The notes below the pieces were generated by a model. It saw only the letters and a list, made by a program, of their open reading frames with translations. It made no database searches and was not told the DNA's origin. From Dermatemys mawii (Eukaryota > Chordata > Testudines > Dermatemydidae): a stretch of 64,000 bases of DNA. The translations under genes were made by a program, and so were the position numbers. Positions 11,401 to 24,899 of the stretch are shown here, in pieces. The stretch lies in assembly GCA_007922305.1 (NCBI GenBank), contig ML677366.1, positions 13,110,910 to 13,174,909 on the forward strand, read 5' to 3'. The stretch's first letter is position 1, and every line of letters starts with the position of its first letter.

Positions 11401-13200
11401 TCTGATTGCTTCCCTATTTGATCATAACACTTGATACAATTCTTACATATAGTATATGATATCTGCCCCTACATGGTCAGCATGATTCATGTGTAAGAAT
11501 GAAAACTCTCATTCTGTCTGAAGGTGGATCTAATGAGAGGGACAAAAGATCTCAACATCTGTGCCCTAGGTGTGCTTTGGTCTGGACTGCGTAGAATTTG
11601 CAAGGGGATTTTAGAAACTGATGCCACCGGAGCTAATGACCCATCTTTGTGTCTCCAGTATGCAGATCGGCTTGTGTGTGTGCGAGGCATGCACAGTCTC
11701 TTCTGGAATAATAGGCAGTCTCTTTAAAATCCACCCTATTAACTCTGTTAATTCTATTGTTTTCTCTCGTCAGCCCCCCTTCACCCACAAGAGAGAGCAG
11801 CACAGAGCCCACTAATTACGCTAACAATGGGCGTTCTGCAATGTGTCTTTCTGTTTGTCAGTTTCATTATTTTCTGACAAAGCCAACAGTTTCAGGGGGG
11901 CTATTCTCCCTTCTCAGGCAGCGTGGGATACAGTGGTAAACACCAGGAATCCTCTGGCTCTAGGAAGCAGCTGGAGAGGAAAGCTTTCTGCTTACTCCCC
12001 CTCACTAGTATTGGCACAGGCTTTAGCAGGGATATTTAGCTCAGACTTGAACTGAAGATTTCCTGGTTTGACCCCAAAAATCTACATGCTCCCCAGTCAT
12101 CTAGTTAGGAGGCTTTCCCCAAGCCTACAACAGATGACCAGTTTTGGTCTAAACTAATGCTCCCCAAATCCCCCCTGGTATTTTGTACACACTAAAAAAC
12201 CTGCCCATCTACTTACCACCCCTATTCACCGGTCAGGAAGGAAAGAGCAATGGTACCCCTCGATTTCAGACAGAGTGTCCCAAACCCAGTCCACTCCTAT
12301 CCATGTTGCTTGCATCTTTGTGTAATAGCCCAATTCCAGGATCATACATGTGTGATGCCTTAACCTCCCTGATCTAGTTGGGTTCTTTCCTTGTCCTGTA
12401 AGCTTAGTTTTTCTGGAATCAGGGTTGTCCCACATATTTTAGGAGATGTAGCAGTCTCCCTTTAATTAGCAAGGACCTCTTGCATTAGCTGATGGAGATG
12501 ACCATAGATGCTAGAGCTTCCTCTGACTCTACCCAGGAAGAAGCATGGCCGAACTGCTAACCTGGCAATCTAAGGATGTCTCCAAATACCAACTACAAAG
12601 ACAACATGAAAGGGCATGGAACTTTTTTAAGGGTCTGTATAGAAATTGGAGCTAAGGGGGGTGGGAGGTGTCCTCTAACTCACTTCATTCCTCTCCTTTC
12701 CCGTTCTCTACTGCTCCTTTCCACCCCACCCCCCACTCCAAATGCACCATCTGGCCACACTCATACATGTTAAACAAATGTTTGCCTCTGTTATCACTGT
12801 GTGCTTTGCCTTTCCCCCTCCAGACAGATGGAGGCTGGATGTGCACGGAGCCCAGGCCTGCAGCATTCATGTGTGTGAATGATAAAATTGAATTATTTAT
12901 GACCATGTGAATAAGGGTGACTGCTGCTGAGGCCAAACGGAAAGGGCTCCATTACGTGGCAAACACCTGTTGCTATGGAGAACTTGGCTCCCTCTCCCCC
13001 TTCCCCTCACTGGCTCCAGGCATAATTACCTCTTCACACCAGGCTGGATTTCTGATTACTGCTGAGGGGGTGCTCACCCTCTGCTCTCTGGCTGTCTTGC
13101 TCTCACTTTTTTTCATTCTGAGTGTGGCTGATCTTTACAGTAGCTGTGTTTTGGATAGACCACAGGGAAGCAGGGTGAAGAACTGGGGAGGCTAGAGCGG
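8480..13200. other. non-coding stretch, nothing recognised
   Basis: Only short chance reading frames are present. I saw no RNA gene, long repeat or confident transposon in these 4.7 kb. Confidence 0.45.
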
Positions 13201-13204
13201 TTCA

Positions 13205-13465
13205 CTCAGTCTAGGTCTTTCTGTAGCCCCCATCACTGTGGCATCTGAGCACCTCAAACACTCCTCAATGGATTTACTCTTCAAACACCTCTGGGAAGCA
13301 GGCAACTGTTGTGCTCTCCATTGTTCAGAGGGGGACCTTTGATGCGGAGAGACTGTGAATTTCCCAAGGTTAGAGAGGGACTTTTTGCGGCTGAGCCAGG
13401 ACTTAAGCCCAGCTCTCTCGAGACTCAGTCTGTTGCCTAAACCACGCAATCACCCTCCCTCTCTG
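13205..13465 (-). mobile_element. MIR/CORE-type SINE, minus strand
   Basis: Read on the minus strand, this resembles the tRNA-derived head of a MIR-like SINE (gain of a sequence ending in a degenerate B box) followed by the core, with the phrase corresponding to CTTGGGAAATTCACAG and a tail mentioning a two-digit count of short conserved blocks. Divergence is high, so the borders are approximate. Confidence 0.5.
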
Positions 13466-13813
13466 GCTAGATGGTCCAAGACCCCCTCTGAGAGGAGCTG
13501 CAGGAAAAGGTCCAAGCAGTTCTGCAAAGAATGAAACAGAGTGTAGGATTCAAAGCAGACAGCTATCTACTCTAATGCAGCATCACCCTCCGCCTAGGCC
13601 ACATGATGAACCCCTCTCAGTGACTGGGGCTATGTCTATGCATAAATCCTGCTTCCCTATTGGTGGAAGGGAGCTGAGACTAGGTCCTTGCACTCACAAT
13701 AAGGACTCAGACCTTTTGGCCTGTTGCTTGCTGAGGGTGCTATTAAGATCTAGCTGTGTTGACCATAACCCCCCTTTCTTCCCTCCCCTGCCAAGACTGT
13801 TTTCCTCACCTTA

Positions 13814-14070
13814 GGACTTGTCTACACTTAAAATGCTACCGTTGCAGAGTTGCACCACTATGTGCTTCTATGTAGATGCTACCTACATGGACAGGAGGGG
13901 TTTTCCCATCAGCCCAGGTAATCCACCTCTCTGAGAGGTGGTTGCTGGGTCAACAGATGAATACTTATGTCAACCTAGTGCTGTCTATGTGGGGATTTAG
14001 GTCAGTCTAACTGTGCTACACCTGGGTGTGGGCTTTTCACACCCCTGACCAATGTAGTTTTCTGTCCAAA
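13814..14070. mobile_element. MITE fragment beginning GGACTTGTCTACAC
   Basis: The left end carries GGACTTGTCTACACTT. Further in are TGTGGGGATTTAGGTCAG and CTTTTCACACCCCTGACCAA, which I recognise as parts of a widespread turtle/crocodilian MITE. The matching right terminus is absent, so the copy is truncated. Confidence 0.6.
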
Positions 14071-17000
14071 CTTTTTAGGGTAGATCAGTACTTAGCTAAA
14101 CAATGAAAGAAGCCCAGCTTGGGCTGTGTGCGGCTGCTAGGCCACTCATAAATATAAGCAATTACCCATTCTAGCTCCATTCAGAACTCCCTGTGGAATT
14201 GTGCTTGATGGGGAAATAATCTGCATCCTCCTCATCCATCCCACCAGCCAATGGGGCCTGGGCATGAGATCGGGCTTGTTTCTTCTCCCTCCCCTCAATG
14301 TGGAGCATCTGAGAGGTTGTCAGAGCTGGACCCGCCAACTGCTCAGAATGTCTTTGAAGTCCTGGCTTCTCTTCCCCTTTGCAAGGGTATGTGAAGTCTC
14401 CTTACCTCAGACTTGAGAACACAAGGCTAGCTCCAGCCTCTGCCTTCCTTGGGCCTTTCTGCTCCTTGGCTCTGTAGATGATTCATGTTGTCAGTTGTAG
14501 CGTGTTCTGTCGCTTGTGCACACACACCACTGCACATGCCCCCGCCTGCCCTCTCAGACTCTGTCACTCTTCTCCACCCACCTGCTGGGAGGCTTGCTAG
14601 CTGCAGTGCCGTGGCAGTGACTATTGGGATGAGCCACTCTTCCATAGGAGAGGAAATTAGAGCAGGGACTGAACCTTTGACTGGGGAGTGGGTGGCCTGC
14701 CCTCCCATATTAAGTCTTCATGGGTGAGTCTGTGTTGTGATACACATTTGAGTCCCACTGAAGTCAAGGAAGCTGTGGGCAGGGGTTAAGGCTTCAGGAG
14801 GCAGATTCTGGCCTCTAACTGTGACAGTGTTTAGTGCATGCCTTGCATTAGCCTTATACACATTGCACACCCATACCTGAATATCTTCTTGGTTCACCCC
14901 CAAAAATCTTCATGCCCCATTCTTCTGTGGAGGAGGTTTTCCCTCAGCTCTACAACTGATCGCTAGTTTGGTTCTTTAAGTAAACTGATGCTGTCCCATC
15001 ATCTCAATGATTCTGCTGTTCTGGAGCCAGATCTCCTGCTAGGACTCTCACATTGATGTAAACTGACATCTGAAAAGTAGATTCACCAAATGGAAAGGAT
15101 GAGAAACTTCATATATAGGATTAGGCCTCTTTCTCTTCCTCCTCCCCCGCCCAAAAGGATACAAAGGTTGGGTGCCCTGGCCATTGCGACATGACCCCCA
15201 CCTCCACAAAGCAGGGCTTTCTGAGGCTTCCCCAGGCAGGCTGCTCCCCACATTCTCTTGGCAGGAGTTAGTGCTACCCTCCCCTTGGGATCTGATCCAT
15301 TTCAAAGTGGCCTGCTCCTAGTTCTCCAGTGATAGGTTGCATTCTAGAGTTTATCAATGATCCTTTATAGCATTAATGCTCAGAAGAGGGAAATCTGGAA
15401 ATGACAGTTGCGAATGGAGTCTTGAAAGAGCATGGCTGGTTTGCTCATGCAATAATAAAAAAGATCCCCATGGAATTTTACAGCGACTGTAAGAATGGCA
15501 TCGGGGGCTTCTCTCATGTCTGGTTTCTCATTCATCCCACATCACTTTGGCTCACCTGAAAAGTAAAAGAATGATTTTTCTAACTGCCAGTGCACAAGCC
15601 GAGCCCAAGCGGGGCTCTGTCTGGTGCTCGCACCATCCTCCCCAGTAATGAAGAGTCTGGTGGATTGCACAGGGTGTAACTGAGAGCAGAACTAGAACTA
15701 AGTGAACAATTGTACTAATGATGCACGAGGTCGGACCAAATCCAGCTCCCTCTCCCAGAGATGAGTGGGTTTTGTAAGGCTAAGAGGAATAAAAAGCCGT
15801 TCGGTGCTTATTTTAGTCACTGCAGTCAGCAGCTGTGACTGTTACTCTCAAACAGCAGATTTGTTGAGTAAGAAGGTGCCATTTTTACAGTCTCTTTTCA
15901 GACTAGAGCCACATTTTAAGCCAGCTGCTCTTCTCCTTCACTCTGGACTATTAATGGGTATGCACAACTTTCCTTCCATTGCTGGGGTTTACCCTCAGGT
16001 CCCTTCTCTGGCCCATTGTCCCATTTTTGAGGCTTCAGTAGACTGAGGGGAGAATGGCCTAGTCTGTGCCATAACTCCCAGCAAAACCATGCCAGGACAG
16101 CAGGGCTTAATTCCTGCAGCTCAGAGGACCCAAGAAATCTGAGCATCCTTGGGACAACTGCCGGGACTGGGGAATTGACTCAGGAGCATTTGGATGTCTG
16201 GGGATCCCTTGCCTATCATTTTCCCAGCGTCCTTTTGGTCTTGCTTTTCCTTGCAACTTGATGTGAAGGGAGGCATCCCGGACATGGGGGGATAATTATT
16301 GTTTTGGGGGAAGCCCTGAGGGTTGGCTTTGCTCCCCCACCCCCAACCTCTGTCCTGTAAGTAAATCTTCTTACTGCACTGGAGAGAAGTCCCCTCCCCT
16401 CCCGCAGGCAAGGCCCTAGAGGGTGCTAGAGGCGACCTCCTTCCTGTGGAGCAGCAGCAGTGCTCTGGACACCTGGCCAGGAAGGGAAGCACCTGGCCCC
16501 TGGGAGAACAAATCTGTGTCTGTCTAGTTAACACAACCCCTGAGGTAAAATAGAGAGCTAATTGTTACCATAGTTACGTGAAGTGGCCTTTCCAAAGGAG
16601 CCACGTCATCACTGCTGTCACAAGGTTAAGGCGGTGGGGTGGGGCTTTGTGGGGGGAGAAATGTGTTTTCCTTGGAAAAACCATGGCAACAGCTATTTCT
16701 AAGGGAACAGCTGCGCGTGTCAAGGCCGTGGGGAAGGGGCTGGGTTTTTCAATGCTATATACGCTTTCAAAGCAAAAGCAACAGGTACAATAGTTCTTTG
16801 CTGTACTCCTCCCCTCCAGCGCACACTGCCCTGGGCCAGCCTCTTCTTCCTGCCATAAGAACCTGTGTGAGAAACAGTTGTGGCACTTAGTGTAGTAGGT
16901 CTCTTAGGGGATAGACTGGCACTGTGGACTGTGGCACAGCATGGGCCTAGTGGAGCTGTGGGACGCAGAGGCCAACGCTGACTCTGCCTCCAGTAACAGA

Positions 17001-19306
17001 AAACCAGCCCAATACAAGACAATGCAAGGGGCTGGCACAGCAAATCTAGTCCTGGGGGCAGGGAGGAGAGATGATTTTAGGCCCCTAATTCCTAGTGCTG
17101 AGATTGGCTGGGAGCAGTGTGGAAGCTCGGCATTCAGCCCCTACAGAAGGGAGCCCACACTGCCAACTCTGGCTTCCGCAGGAACAGTGCTAATGGAGGC
17201 AGTGGCATGTAGCAGATGGAAGGGCACTGGCCTTTCATCTACTGTGGCCAATGTAAGCTCCCGAAAGGCCAGGCCTGCGACTACAGGGGACACAGTTGAG
17301 TGAAGGCTATAGCAAGCGAGAGCCAAACAATCCATCTTAGAAAGGACTGAGTTGGCTTTGGGATTCCCAACCCCATATGTTCACTCTCCAGGAAAGTTCT
17401 TATGAGCAAATTTTTGTCGACAAGGCTGTGTGCAGAAAAGGAAGTGAACACTTGTTCAACTGTGTCTTCGCACCAGAAGCGTTTGTGCAGCCTTTGTGAA
17501 AATTGTGGGTCAGCCAGTCCCCATTTAGGGAGCAGGGAAGTGACACACTGCAAATACCCCAGGCGCCAATCCCAGAAGATACAGTTAAGAGCAAACAACT
17601 GGCTAACCTAAGTTATCTCAAACCATTATGCAAATACATGCAGAAAACACAGTCATCCAAATCAAAGCCTGAGCAAACAGAGAAAGGGGCAATATGTGCT
17701 GCATAGATTATTTGCTGTGACTAATGCACTGAGTCCTTGCAGGAGGTACCACATGTCAGGACTGAAGTGCAGGGAGCAAGAGCAGGACTGAAACAGTAGG
17801 TTGCATTGTGGGGCAAGATAGAGGACCATCAGCAAAGCATGGAAGCCCAGGACTGGAATGATGGGAGGCTGCAGGTCAGCACCACAGAGTTCTTTAGGGG
17901 CCCAGGACTCAGGTGCTCTAGCAGAACTCGGGTGGAGGTAGAAGGAGTGGAACTGTGTCCAGTCTCTGTCTGTGCTTCAGTTCTGCAACTGGCCAAATTG
18001 ATCTAGAGAGAAGAAGGTGGCATGGGAAAAACGTCTCCCTTGCTGCTATTTCAAGAAGAAATGTTTAAGCTCTAAGATTAAAATGATCTCTCCTTGCAAG
18101 ACAGACTCTTAATTAAGATATTTCCCTGAAGGAAGCCAAGATGGAGAGCCTGACTCCTCGGTGTCCCAGAGCATTCTGCTGTTCATTTCCCCTTCAGTTA
18201 CTGCCTGAATTAGTCATCTGGAGATGGGTTTAGGCTGCCGGCTCTTGAGAGAGGCTTCTTTGCACAAGTGTCATCTTCTCACAGAAACTAGGGCTGTATT
18301 TGGAATCCATTCAAATTAGGTCTCACAAACCCCACCCAGGATAACCTTTGGTAATTCTAATAGTCAGTGCTCCTCACTCTGTACCTTGAGGCCCAAGGCT
18401 AAAACACAGAGCCAAAGGCTGATGAAGGGAGCTCTCTGTTTAGTGCATATGATTTCCCCTGTGCTCAGCCCCTACCCCCACATTATCCATGTGCTTCAGG
18501 CATAGCACCAGTGGTTACAGGGACTTATGGAGAAGGGCCTATTGGTGGTGAGCAGCTCTTCTGCACAGGAGGTGGGGTCAGGATCAGAGGGGCAAAATCA
18601 CAATGACAACAGAATCCAAATACCACTCCCGGAGTGGGTGGAGCTGGGCAGAGCCATGTGGTTGGGGTTGTGGTTCTAGAAGGGATGTCAGGAAATCAAC
18701 CTTTGACTTCTCGCAGAACCTCGGCTCTGCCTGAGATGGGATGTGACCTGCTGTCACCTCCTTGCTGTTAGTAGCAAGATCCTGAGCAAACACAAACATC
18801 TTGAGTTGTTCTTTATTTCTCTTTTCTACTGGTTTATTTTTGCCACAGGGGTCCAATTATGGGACCTAGGTAACATGAGGTATGGTGTTTTCCCCATCTC
18901 CTGCATGTTATTTCAGTTCCATGAATGGCACCCTCATACATTAAAGGCTGTGAGAAATACCTTGATATACCAATACTAGAAGCTATGTATATGCCTAGTA
19001 ATAACCAGAGGGAGGATTCCAGTTGTTGATAGCTAATATTGATGCTAATTTAAAATCCAGGGGTGGTGGATTCTAATCCCAAGAGAGGCACATCCTCCCA
19101 GTTCCATATCACTGTCAGTTAAACCTTGAAGTACTGCTGATCCCTGCTCTTGTACCACGTTCCGCCTGTGTTATTTCTCTCTACGAGAAATCTTCAGCTC
19201 AGATATTACTGAATCTTATGTGGAGTTTCTGGTTATTACCCAGTTTCTCCACTCATCTGGTAACCAAGGTGAAACTACTTGCCTGAGGATCTCACACACA
19301 TAGTTA
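14071..19306. other. non-coding stretch, nothing recognised
   Basis: No gene, RNA or confident transposon is visible in 5.2 kb. Some GC-rich patches near 16.2-17.3 kb give overlapping short frames without family resemblance. Confidence 0.45.
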
Positions 19307-19314
19307 GACTAGAA

Positions 19315-19629
19315 CAGGGGTAGGCAACCTATGGCATACGTGCCAAAGGCAGCACGTGAGCTGATTTTCAATGGCACTCACACTGCCCGGGTCCTGGCCA
19401 CTGGTCTTGGGGGGGGGCTCTGCATTGTAATTTAATTTTAAATGAAACTTCTTAAACATTTTAAAAACCTTATTTACTTTATATACAAGAATAGTTTAGT
19501 TCTATATTATAGACTTATAGAAAAAGACCTTCTAAAAACGTTAAAATGTATTACTGCCACACAAAACCTTAAATTAAAATGAATAAATGAAGACTCCACA
19601 CACCACTGCTGAAAGGTTGCTGACCCCTG
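19315..19629. mobile_element. hAT-type MITE, 315 bp, intact 8-bp duplication
   Basis: The termini are CAGGGGTAGGCAACC on the left and, reverse complemented, CAGGGGTCAGCAACC on the right. Both sides are flanked by the identical 8-mer GACTAGAA (19307-19314 and 19630-19637), the length typical of hAT transposition. The interior is AT-rich and non-coding. Confidence 0.93.
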
Positions 19630-19637
19630 GACTAGAA

Positions 19638-21578
19638 CGCAGAACCCTCCTGCCTCCCTGTCCAGGAATCTAAGACGTTGTCCATGTGATAGGCCTTCCC
19701 CGTTGGAGAAAGTCACACCCATTTGTGATTTTAATTCAGAGTACCACAGCCTCTCTTTGGTAATTGTATTTTTGTTATATAGCATTTAGCATCTCCTGCC
19801 ACCCCCAGTAATGCTGAGCTGCAATTCCACGCCTGCTCCCTAGTGACTTTCAGAAGAAGGAAATGAGAAATATGACTTAGGACTCTTTGCTGCCAAGAGT
19901 TAACCCACTTCAGCCTGCAGCACATTTCATTTTTTAACATCAGCCTTCTGTTTTTGACACCGGGGCTAACTTGGTTCTCAAGAAGCCTGCTTTTGTCACT
20001 CAGGAGCATAGCAGTGTCTGAGGACACAGAAGTAGCTTCCAAAGCTGATTCACTGGAACTGATTTAGATTGCACTCATATTAGTGTTAGCAGCTGAGACC
20101 AGCGGGGTACAAATTCCTTCATTTCACCCCACCTTAAAACCTACCTAAAGTGGCGTGGCTCAGGGAAAAGGACAATGCCAAGTCTCATCAAAAGTATCAT
20201 TAGCACTAACACTCAGCCTGAAACCCCAGCTGAAAACTCTCTGCCTCTGCCTCTTACTGGGGGCAAGCGTGAAATGCCTCCTGACCTCAGCTATGGTGGG
20301 CAAAGGTTTGATCTTCCTCCCTTTCATAAGCCAAGGGCAGGCATGACAGAGGGGCACACTCTTCCCTAGCAGCTGTCACCTCCTTTTTCTGCGTCCCTTT
20401 CTCCTTTTTGTTTCACACTTGCCCACTTTGGACTGTGCTCTGAACCAGGCTGGCTGGGCCAGGAGAGAATCCATCTTCAGAAACCCTGCCCAGGGGTGCA
20501 GCTCTGCTAGATACAGATGTGCTAATTAGTGGGGGGTCATGAGCCTATAGTGGGGGTTCTGGAGCCGATGACACTACGTGTAACTCTGGGGGAACTGGAG
20601 CTGTGTCTGTGCTATAGTTAACGGCTACCATCATAGCTGATCCTGGGAACTGTCCCCTCCAGGGCTAAAAGCATGTTTCTAAAGCTAAAGAAAGTAAAAG
20701 AGCCCGGCTTTGTAGTTAGGGGCTGGAATAGACTTGTCCTGTGTGGATCTGTCACAGAGGGAAGATGTATAACTCACCGAACAGTTACTTTTGCTCCACA
20801 CTTTCCTGTTGCTACCAGTAATGCAGCTCCGCTGCCTGTAACTGTAGAGGGAGTGCTTGGCCTGCCAGCCACTAATGTTTTAATCACTGAGTCACCTAAG
20901 CCTGCTCAGAGCAGCTCCAGATGACATCTTGGTGGTACCTTGTCTATATTTATAAGACTCCCACCACTACTACCACCAGTGAAGTTATACTGGGGGTAAG
21001 AAGGGAAGGACGTTTTAGGGAGAAAAGTCTTGTACAGAAAAGACTCCAGAGCTGCTTTTCTTTAGGCAGGTAAAAACCCCACTCTTGCTTTGTGTGTAGA
21101 TTTTCCGTGTATAGTCACTTAGAGCCAAATTTCCCATATGGCCATTGACTTTGGGTGCCCAGTTTGAGGCAGCTGGGGCCTGACTCTCAGAGCTACTGAT
21201 ATCAAGAGGCACAGTGGGTGCTGAGCACCTCTGAAGATTAGGCCCAAATTGTCTCAAATTGAGCACTCAAAAAGTGAGATCCTTAAAGTCAGAGGCCCCT
21301 TTTGAAAATGGCGTTGTTGCGTCTGCCACTTTCTGATCACTGTCATGATGTAGTCACAGTTTATAATACAATTCGCAGTAGCCCTGTGTTTCTCCTAAAG
21401 CCAGGGTATAGGACTGTTCCTGCCATCCACTCCCTATAAGCGTGCATGATGCTGTAGGGTGAGAACAAAGACAAGGCCCCTGCCCTGAGAAGCTGACAGC
21501 CTAGGTTTGAGATGATATGATGCAGGGAGAGATGACAACGGGAAAAGGAGGAGAATCAGAAAAGCCAGCCTCTGCAGT
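19638..21578. other. non-coding stretch, possible SINE remnant
   Basis: No gene is recognisable. A piece near 21410-21500 resembles the tail of the MIR-like SINEs seen elsewhere (a phrase ending CAAGGCCCCTGCCCTGAGAA). The remainder is unassigned. Confidence 0.4.
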
Positions 21579-22034
21579 AGAGCTGGGCACATTTTGAGGG
21601 GGTTCATGTTTTTGGTGCAAACAATGCAAATTCAGTGACACCAAATGTTTTGTAAATTTCATGTCAAATTTGCTAAATTGTTTTGGCTGACTCCCTCTCC
21701 CCCCTCCTCCCCCTGCAAAAGCCCTCTTTTCAAACATGTCAAAACTGAACCCACTTGACTTTTTTCAGAAATTTAACGTTCAAGGTGTTTGGTTTGAAAT
21801 GCCGCCTTATTTTTTAAAAAAATCAAAAATATTTTTAAATGGTCAAACTCAAAATAAAACGTTTCTTTCAACCCAAAATGTGTGGGGTTTAGTTTCTTTT
21901 TTTTTTTTTTTTTTACTGGATTCACTGAAAATTTCCAAACAACTTGTTTTCAGATTGACCCAAAATAATTCTGCTCCCCATCACAATTGTCTGAACTGCC
22001 AGCAAACCAAAAAAATCTATCATGTGCCCAGCTC
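21579..22034. mobile_element. MITE with GAGCTGGGCACAT ends, about 456 bp
   Basis: The left end reads GAGCTGGGCACATTTTG and the right end, reverse complemented, GAGCTGGGCACATGATAG, giving an inverted repeat of at least 13 bases. The interior is AT-rich with a T run at 21897-21914. The target-site duplication is not clear. The smaller palindrome at 27079-27172 begins with a similar GAGCTGGTTGG. Confidence 0.65.
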
Positions 22035-22542
22035 CATTATGAAGGTGCCTGCTTTGTTGGTTCCAACTCTCTTATGTTGTTCTTAGCTTAAAATGCAGCT
22101 GCTTAGCAGGAGAATCATTGCTGGGGCGAATGCGGGGAAAAAGGTGTTTGAGGAGGGCATGGGAAAGCTCTCCAGTTACTAACTGAGAATGTTAGCTGCT
22201 CTCAAGACAGAGAGAGAGAGATTCTTGCAAGCAGGTTGTAGGAATTCATTGAACATGACTTATGACACCTGCAGAGAGCACTGGAAACAGACTCCCATTG
22301 CTAAAGGAAGAGGCTGGATGGCTGACTGATTTGAGAGCTGATGCGTGGCTGAACGGCCGACTGGAGACCTGATGGAGAGATGGCAAGACGGCTGGGAGAA
22401 GATATCATAAGGCAATTTTAACTGCTGGTGTCTGTCTCTGCATGGATAACCTGGGAAACAAGCTCTCCCTGCAGCACAATGCATCCATTTTGGCTATGGC
22501 CAGCGCCTGTTTGCTTATATTGCACTGAACCCCTCTGTCTTT

Positions 22543-22814
22543 GGGTACATCTACATTGCAGCTGGAGGCAAAATGTCTAGCTTGGATAGGTGTACATGTG
22601 CTAGTGGTATAGGCAGGCCAGCACAAGCAGTGTGGGGGGACAGGTTAGCTGTTCAAGTATAGTCCCATCTAAGTTATTGGATGGCTAGCCCATCCCATTG
22701 CCTGCACTGCCACAGGTACACTGTTATTTTTAGTGCACTAGGTCTATCAAAGCTAGAGCAGGTATGTCTACCCAAGATGGAAATTACCCCTCAAGTTGCA
22801 GTGTAGACATAACC
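22543..22814. mobile_element. MITE with GGGTACATCTACA ends, about 272 bp
   Basis: The left end GGGTACATCTACATTGCAGC matches the right end reverse complement GGTTATGTCTACACTGCAAC at most positions. This places it with the element at 38337-38723. The superfamily is unresolved because no convincing target-site duplication flanks it. Confidence 0.7.
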
Positions 22815-24899
22815 TTTGACTAGAGAACTTAGATTACACGTTGGTACAATGTTATTGATGGCTAACCTTCCATAGTGAGGTTGGGTTGGTAAGGATGGGA
22901 GGGGATAGAATTACATTGGGCTTTGTGGTAGGTTAGGGTGTGGGGTTGTGAAGTAGGGTACAAAGAGAATAAGGTATGAAATACAGAAGAAGATGTAGAT
23001 TAGGGTTCTTACTAATTGTACATCCTCTTTATTTGATTACAATTGTCAGGTTAGGAACTTCCCTTTTCACAGCGGTTCCATGGGAATGGACCACCCTGAG
23101 TTTAATCTTTTACATATAAACTAGTGTAGCATGAGACAAGAGCTTAGTTTATAATTCTCAGTGAGTAGCTGATTCAGATTTCACCACCTCTCCTTTTGTT
23201 TGCAAATGGTCTGTGAGCAACCTAGTTTACTCAGGTTTATTCGTTATTTCAGATGATCCACTGAACAACTGGGATGTATAGTTCTAAGTCTGTAGATTCT
23301 GTGCCAGCTGTTCACAGGGAGTGGTCAAACTCTGAGCTGTGCTATGTGGTTCCGACAGGACGTGCTTGGTCATATGGTTTGTTTCTATTCCTTGATTGGA
23401 TGAATGAGATTCATGGAGCCAGGTTTTCTGTGATCACAAATTCGACACTCACTTCCCACAACCATTCTCCAATATAGGCTTAAAATTGGCTCTTCTTGCC
23501 AGTAACCTCATTCCTTTACCATGAGCACAGGAATTGCTATGCCCAGGGTCCATATAGCCTAGAAACTGGTCTAACAGTTGCCAGCCCAGCTGCTGCAGAG
23601 GAAAATGCATGAAACCCCACAGTGGACAAATATGGAATAACATGGCTTCCTAACCCCATTAGCTCGTGCCTGGCTTATGCATCGAAGGATGAGGGTCTGT
23701 AGCTCTACTTTTCTAATCCTGTCTAATGTAACTGAGAATGTTCTCATTAGCCACATAATTGTCTAGCGAACACAAAACAGGCCCTGACACAGTCAAAGTA
23801 AATTGGTTTAAAAATATGAATGGACATTTTCAGATTTTTTTTCCCTTGTGTTCACCCAGCTCCACGCAGGTCAATTAAATGTTACATTTCCCTTTAAAAA
23901 AACATCATTAAGAGGCGATCCTATGAAATATCCACAGTGTGAATCCAGGCTGACACTCTGGGCTGTCAGAGGGAAGCCTGCATTGCCCACCTTCCTCCAA
24001 GCAATGGAGTGTGGGCACTTCCCAGGATGTGCCTGTGGCCATTTTATCTCATGTGCAGACGCACTGCAGCGTTGTCCCAGTTGGATGTTTAACTATCCAA
24101 AACTACAAGTGATAGAACCTGTTACCTTCAAGGGGCCCTGGTCCACTTCTCAGAGCAGATCACAGAGCTGGGCTAATCAAGTCAGCAGTAACAAATCTAA
24201 TTAACCTGCAGTATAATGTCTAATTTGTGCAACGTTGTGATTATTCAGCTATAAACTCCATCCCGGATTCTAATTACAGTGAGTGGCACTGTGGCATTCA
24301 TTGTTAGCATCCTGGTTGTGTCCAGCCACCTTTTCCTCACTCCCCAGGTGCCCTCAATTTCATACAGACGGTTTCAGTGACTACCTCCATCTGGTGCTAT
24401 CATGGCTGCTGAGATGCTCTGCTAGCTCCAACCTTTGGAACAGAGTCACATCCTTTGATTCCATGGCTACTCTGACCTTAAAGCCAGTTCTCACGTGCTC
24501 CAGGACCCGCAATGTCAATTTTTTATTTCATCCCATTCATGCAATTACTGGGGGGAGGAGCCTCTGAGCTTTTCTAGTTTCCATCAGAGGTGTTGGGCCT
24601 TAGTTCATGTCTAAAGCTTTTTGTTAATTTCTTTACTCTTGCTAACACTTGGAACCTTTTAATTCAAGCTGTTCCCAAGAGTGGCCTCCCTGTGACATCC
24701 CATAACCCATCCCAGTTGAGAGCAAGACTCATTATTTAAATAATTTCAAAAGCTATCCTCATGGACCCATTGTTCCCCAAGAGCCTTTAAAAATTGCAAG
24801 TCAAGTCCTACTCAGCAAACTACAAAGGAGCACAACTCTGATGAGTCAAGTGTAAAAGTATAATTAGGCAGGCCACAAAAGAATCTGATGAGCAACTAG
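22815..24899. other. non-coding stretch with one candidate conserved block
   Basis: No coding exon is recognised. About 24190-24300 is a repeat-free AT-rich block with several homeobox-type AATTA cores, listed separately. The rest is unassigned. Confidence 0.4.
24190..24300. promoter_or_regulatory. candidate conserved non-coding element
   Basis: This compact block contains CTAATTAACC, TCTAATTTGTGC, a GCAACGTTG palindrome and TCTAATTACAG, with no repeat or open frame to explain it. The motif density resembles vertebrate developmental enhancers. Conservation itself cannot be seen from one sequence. Confidence 0.25.
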
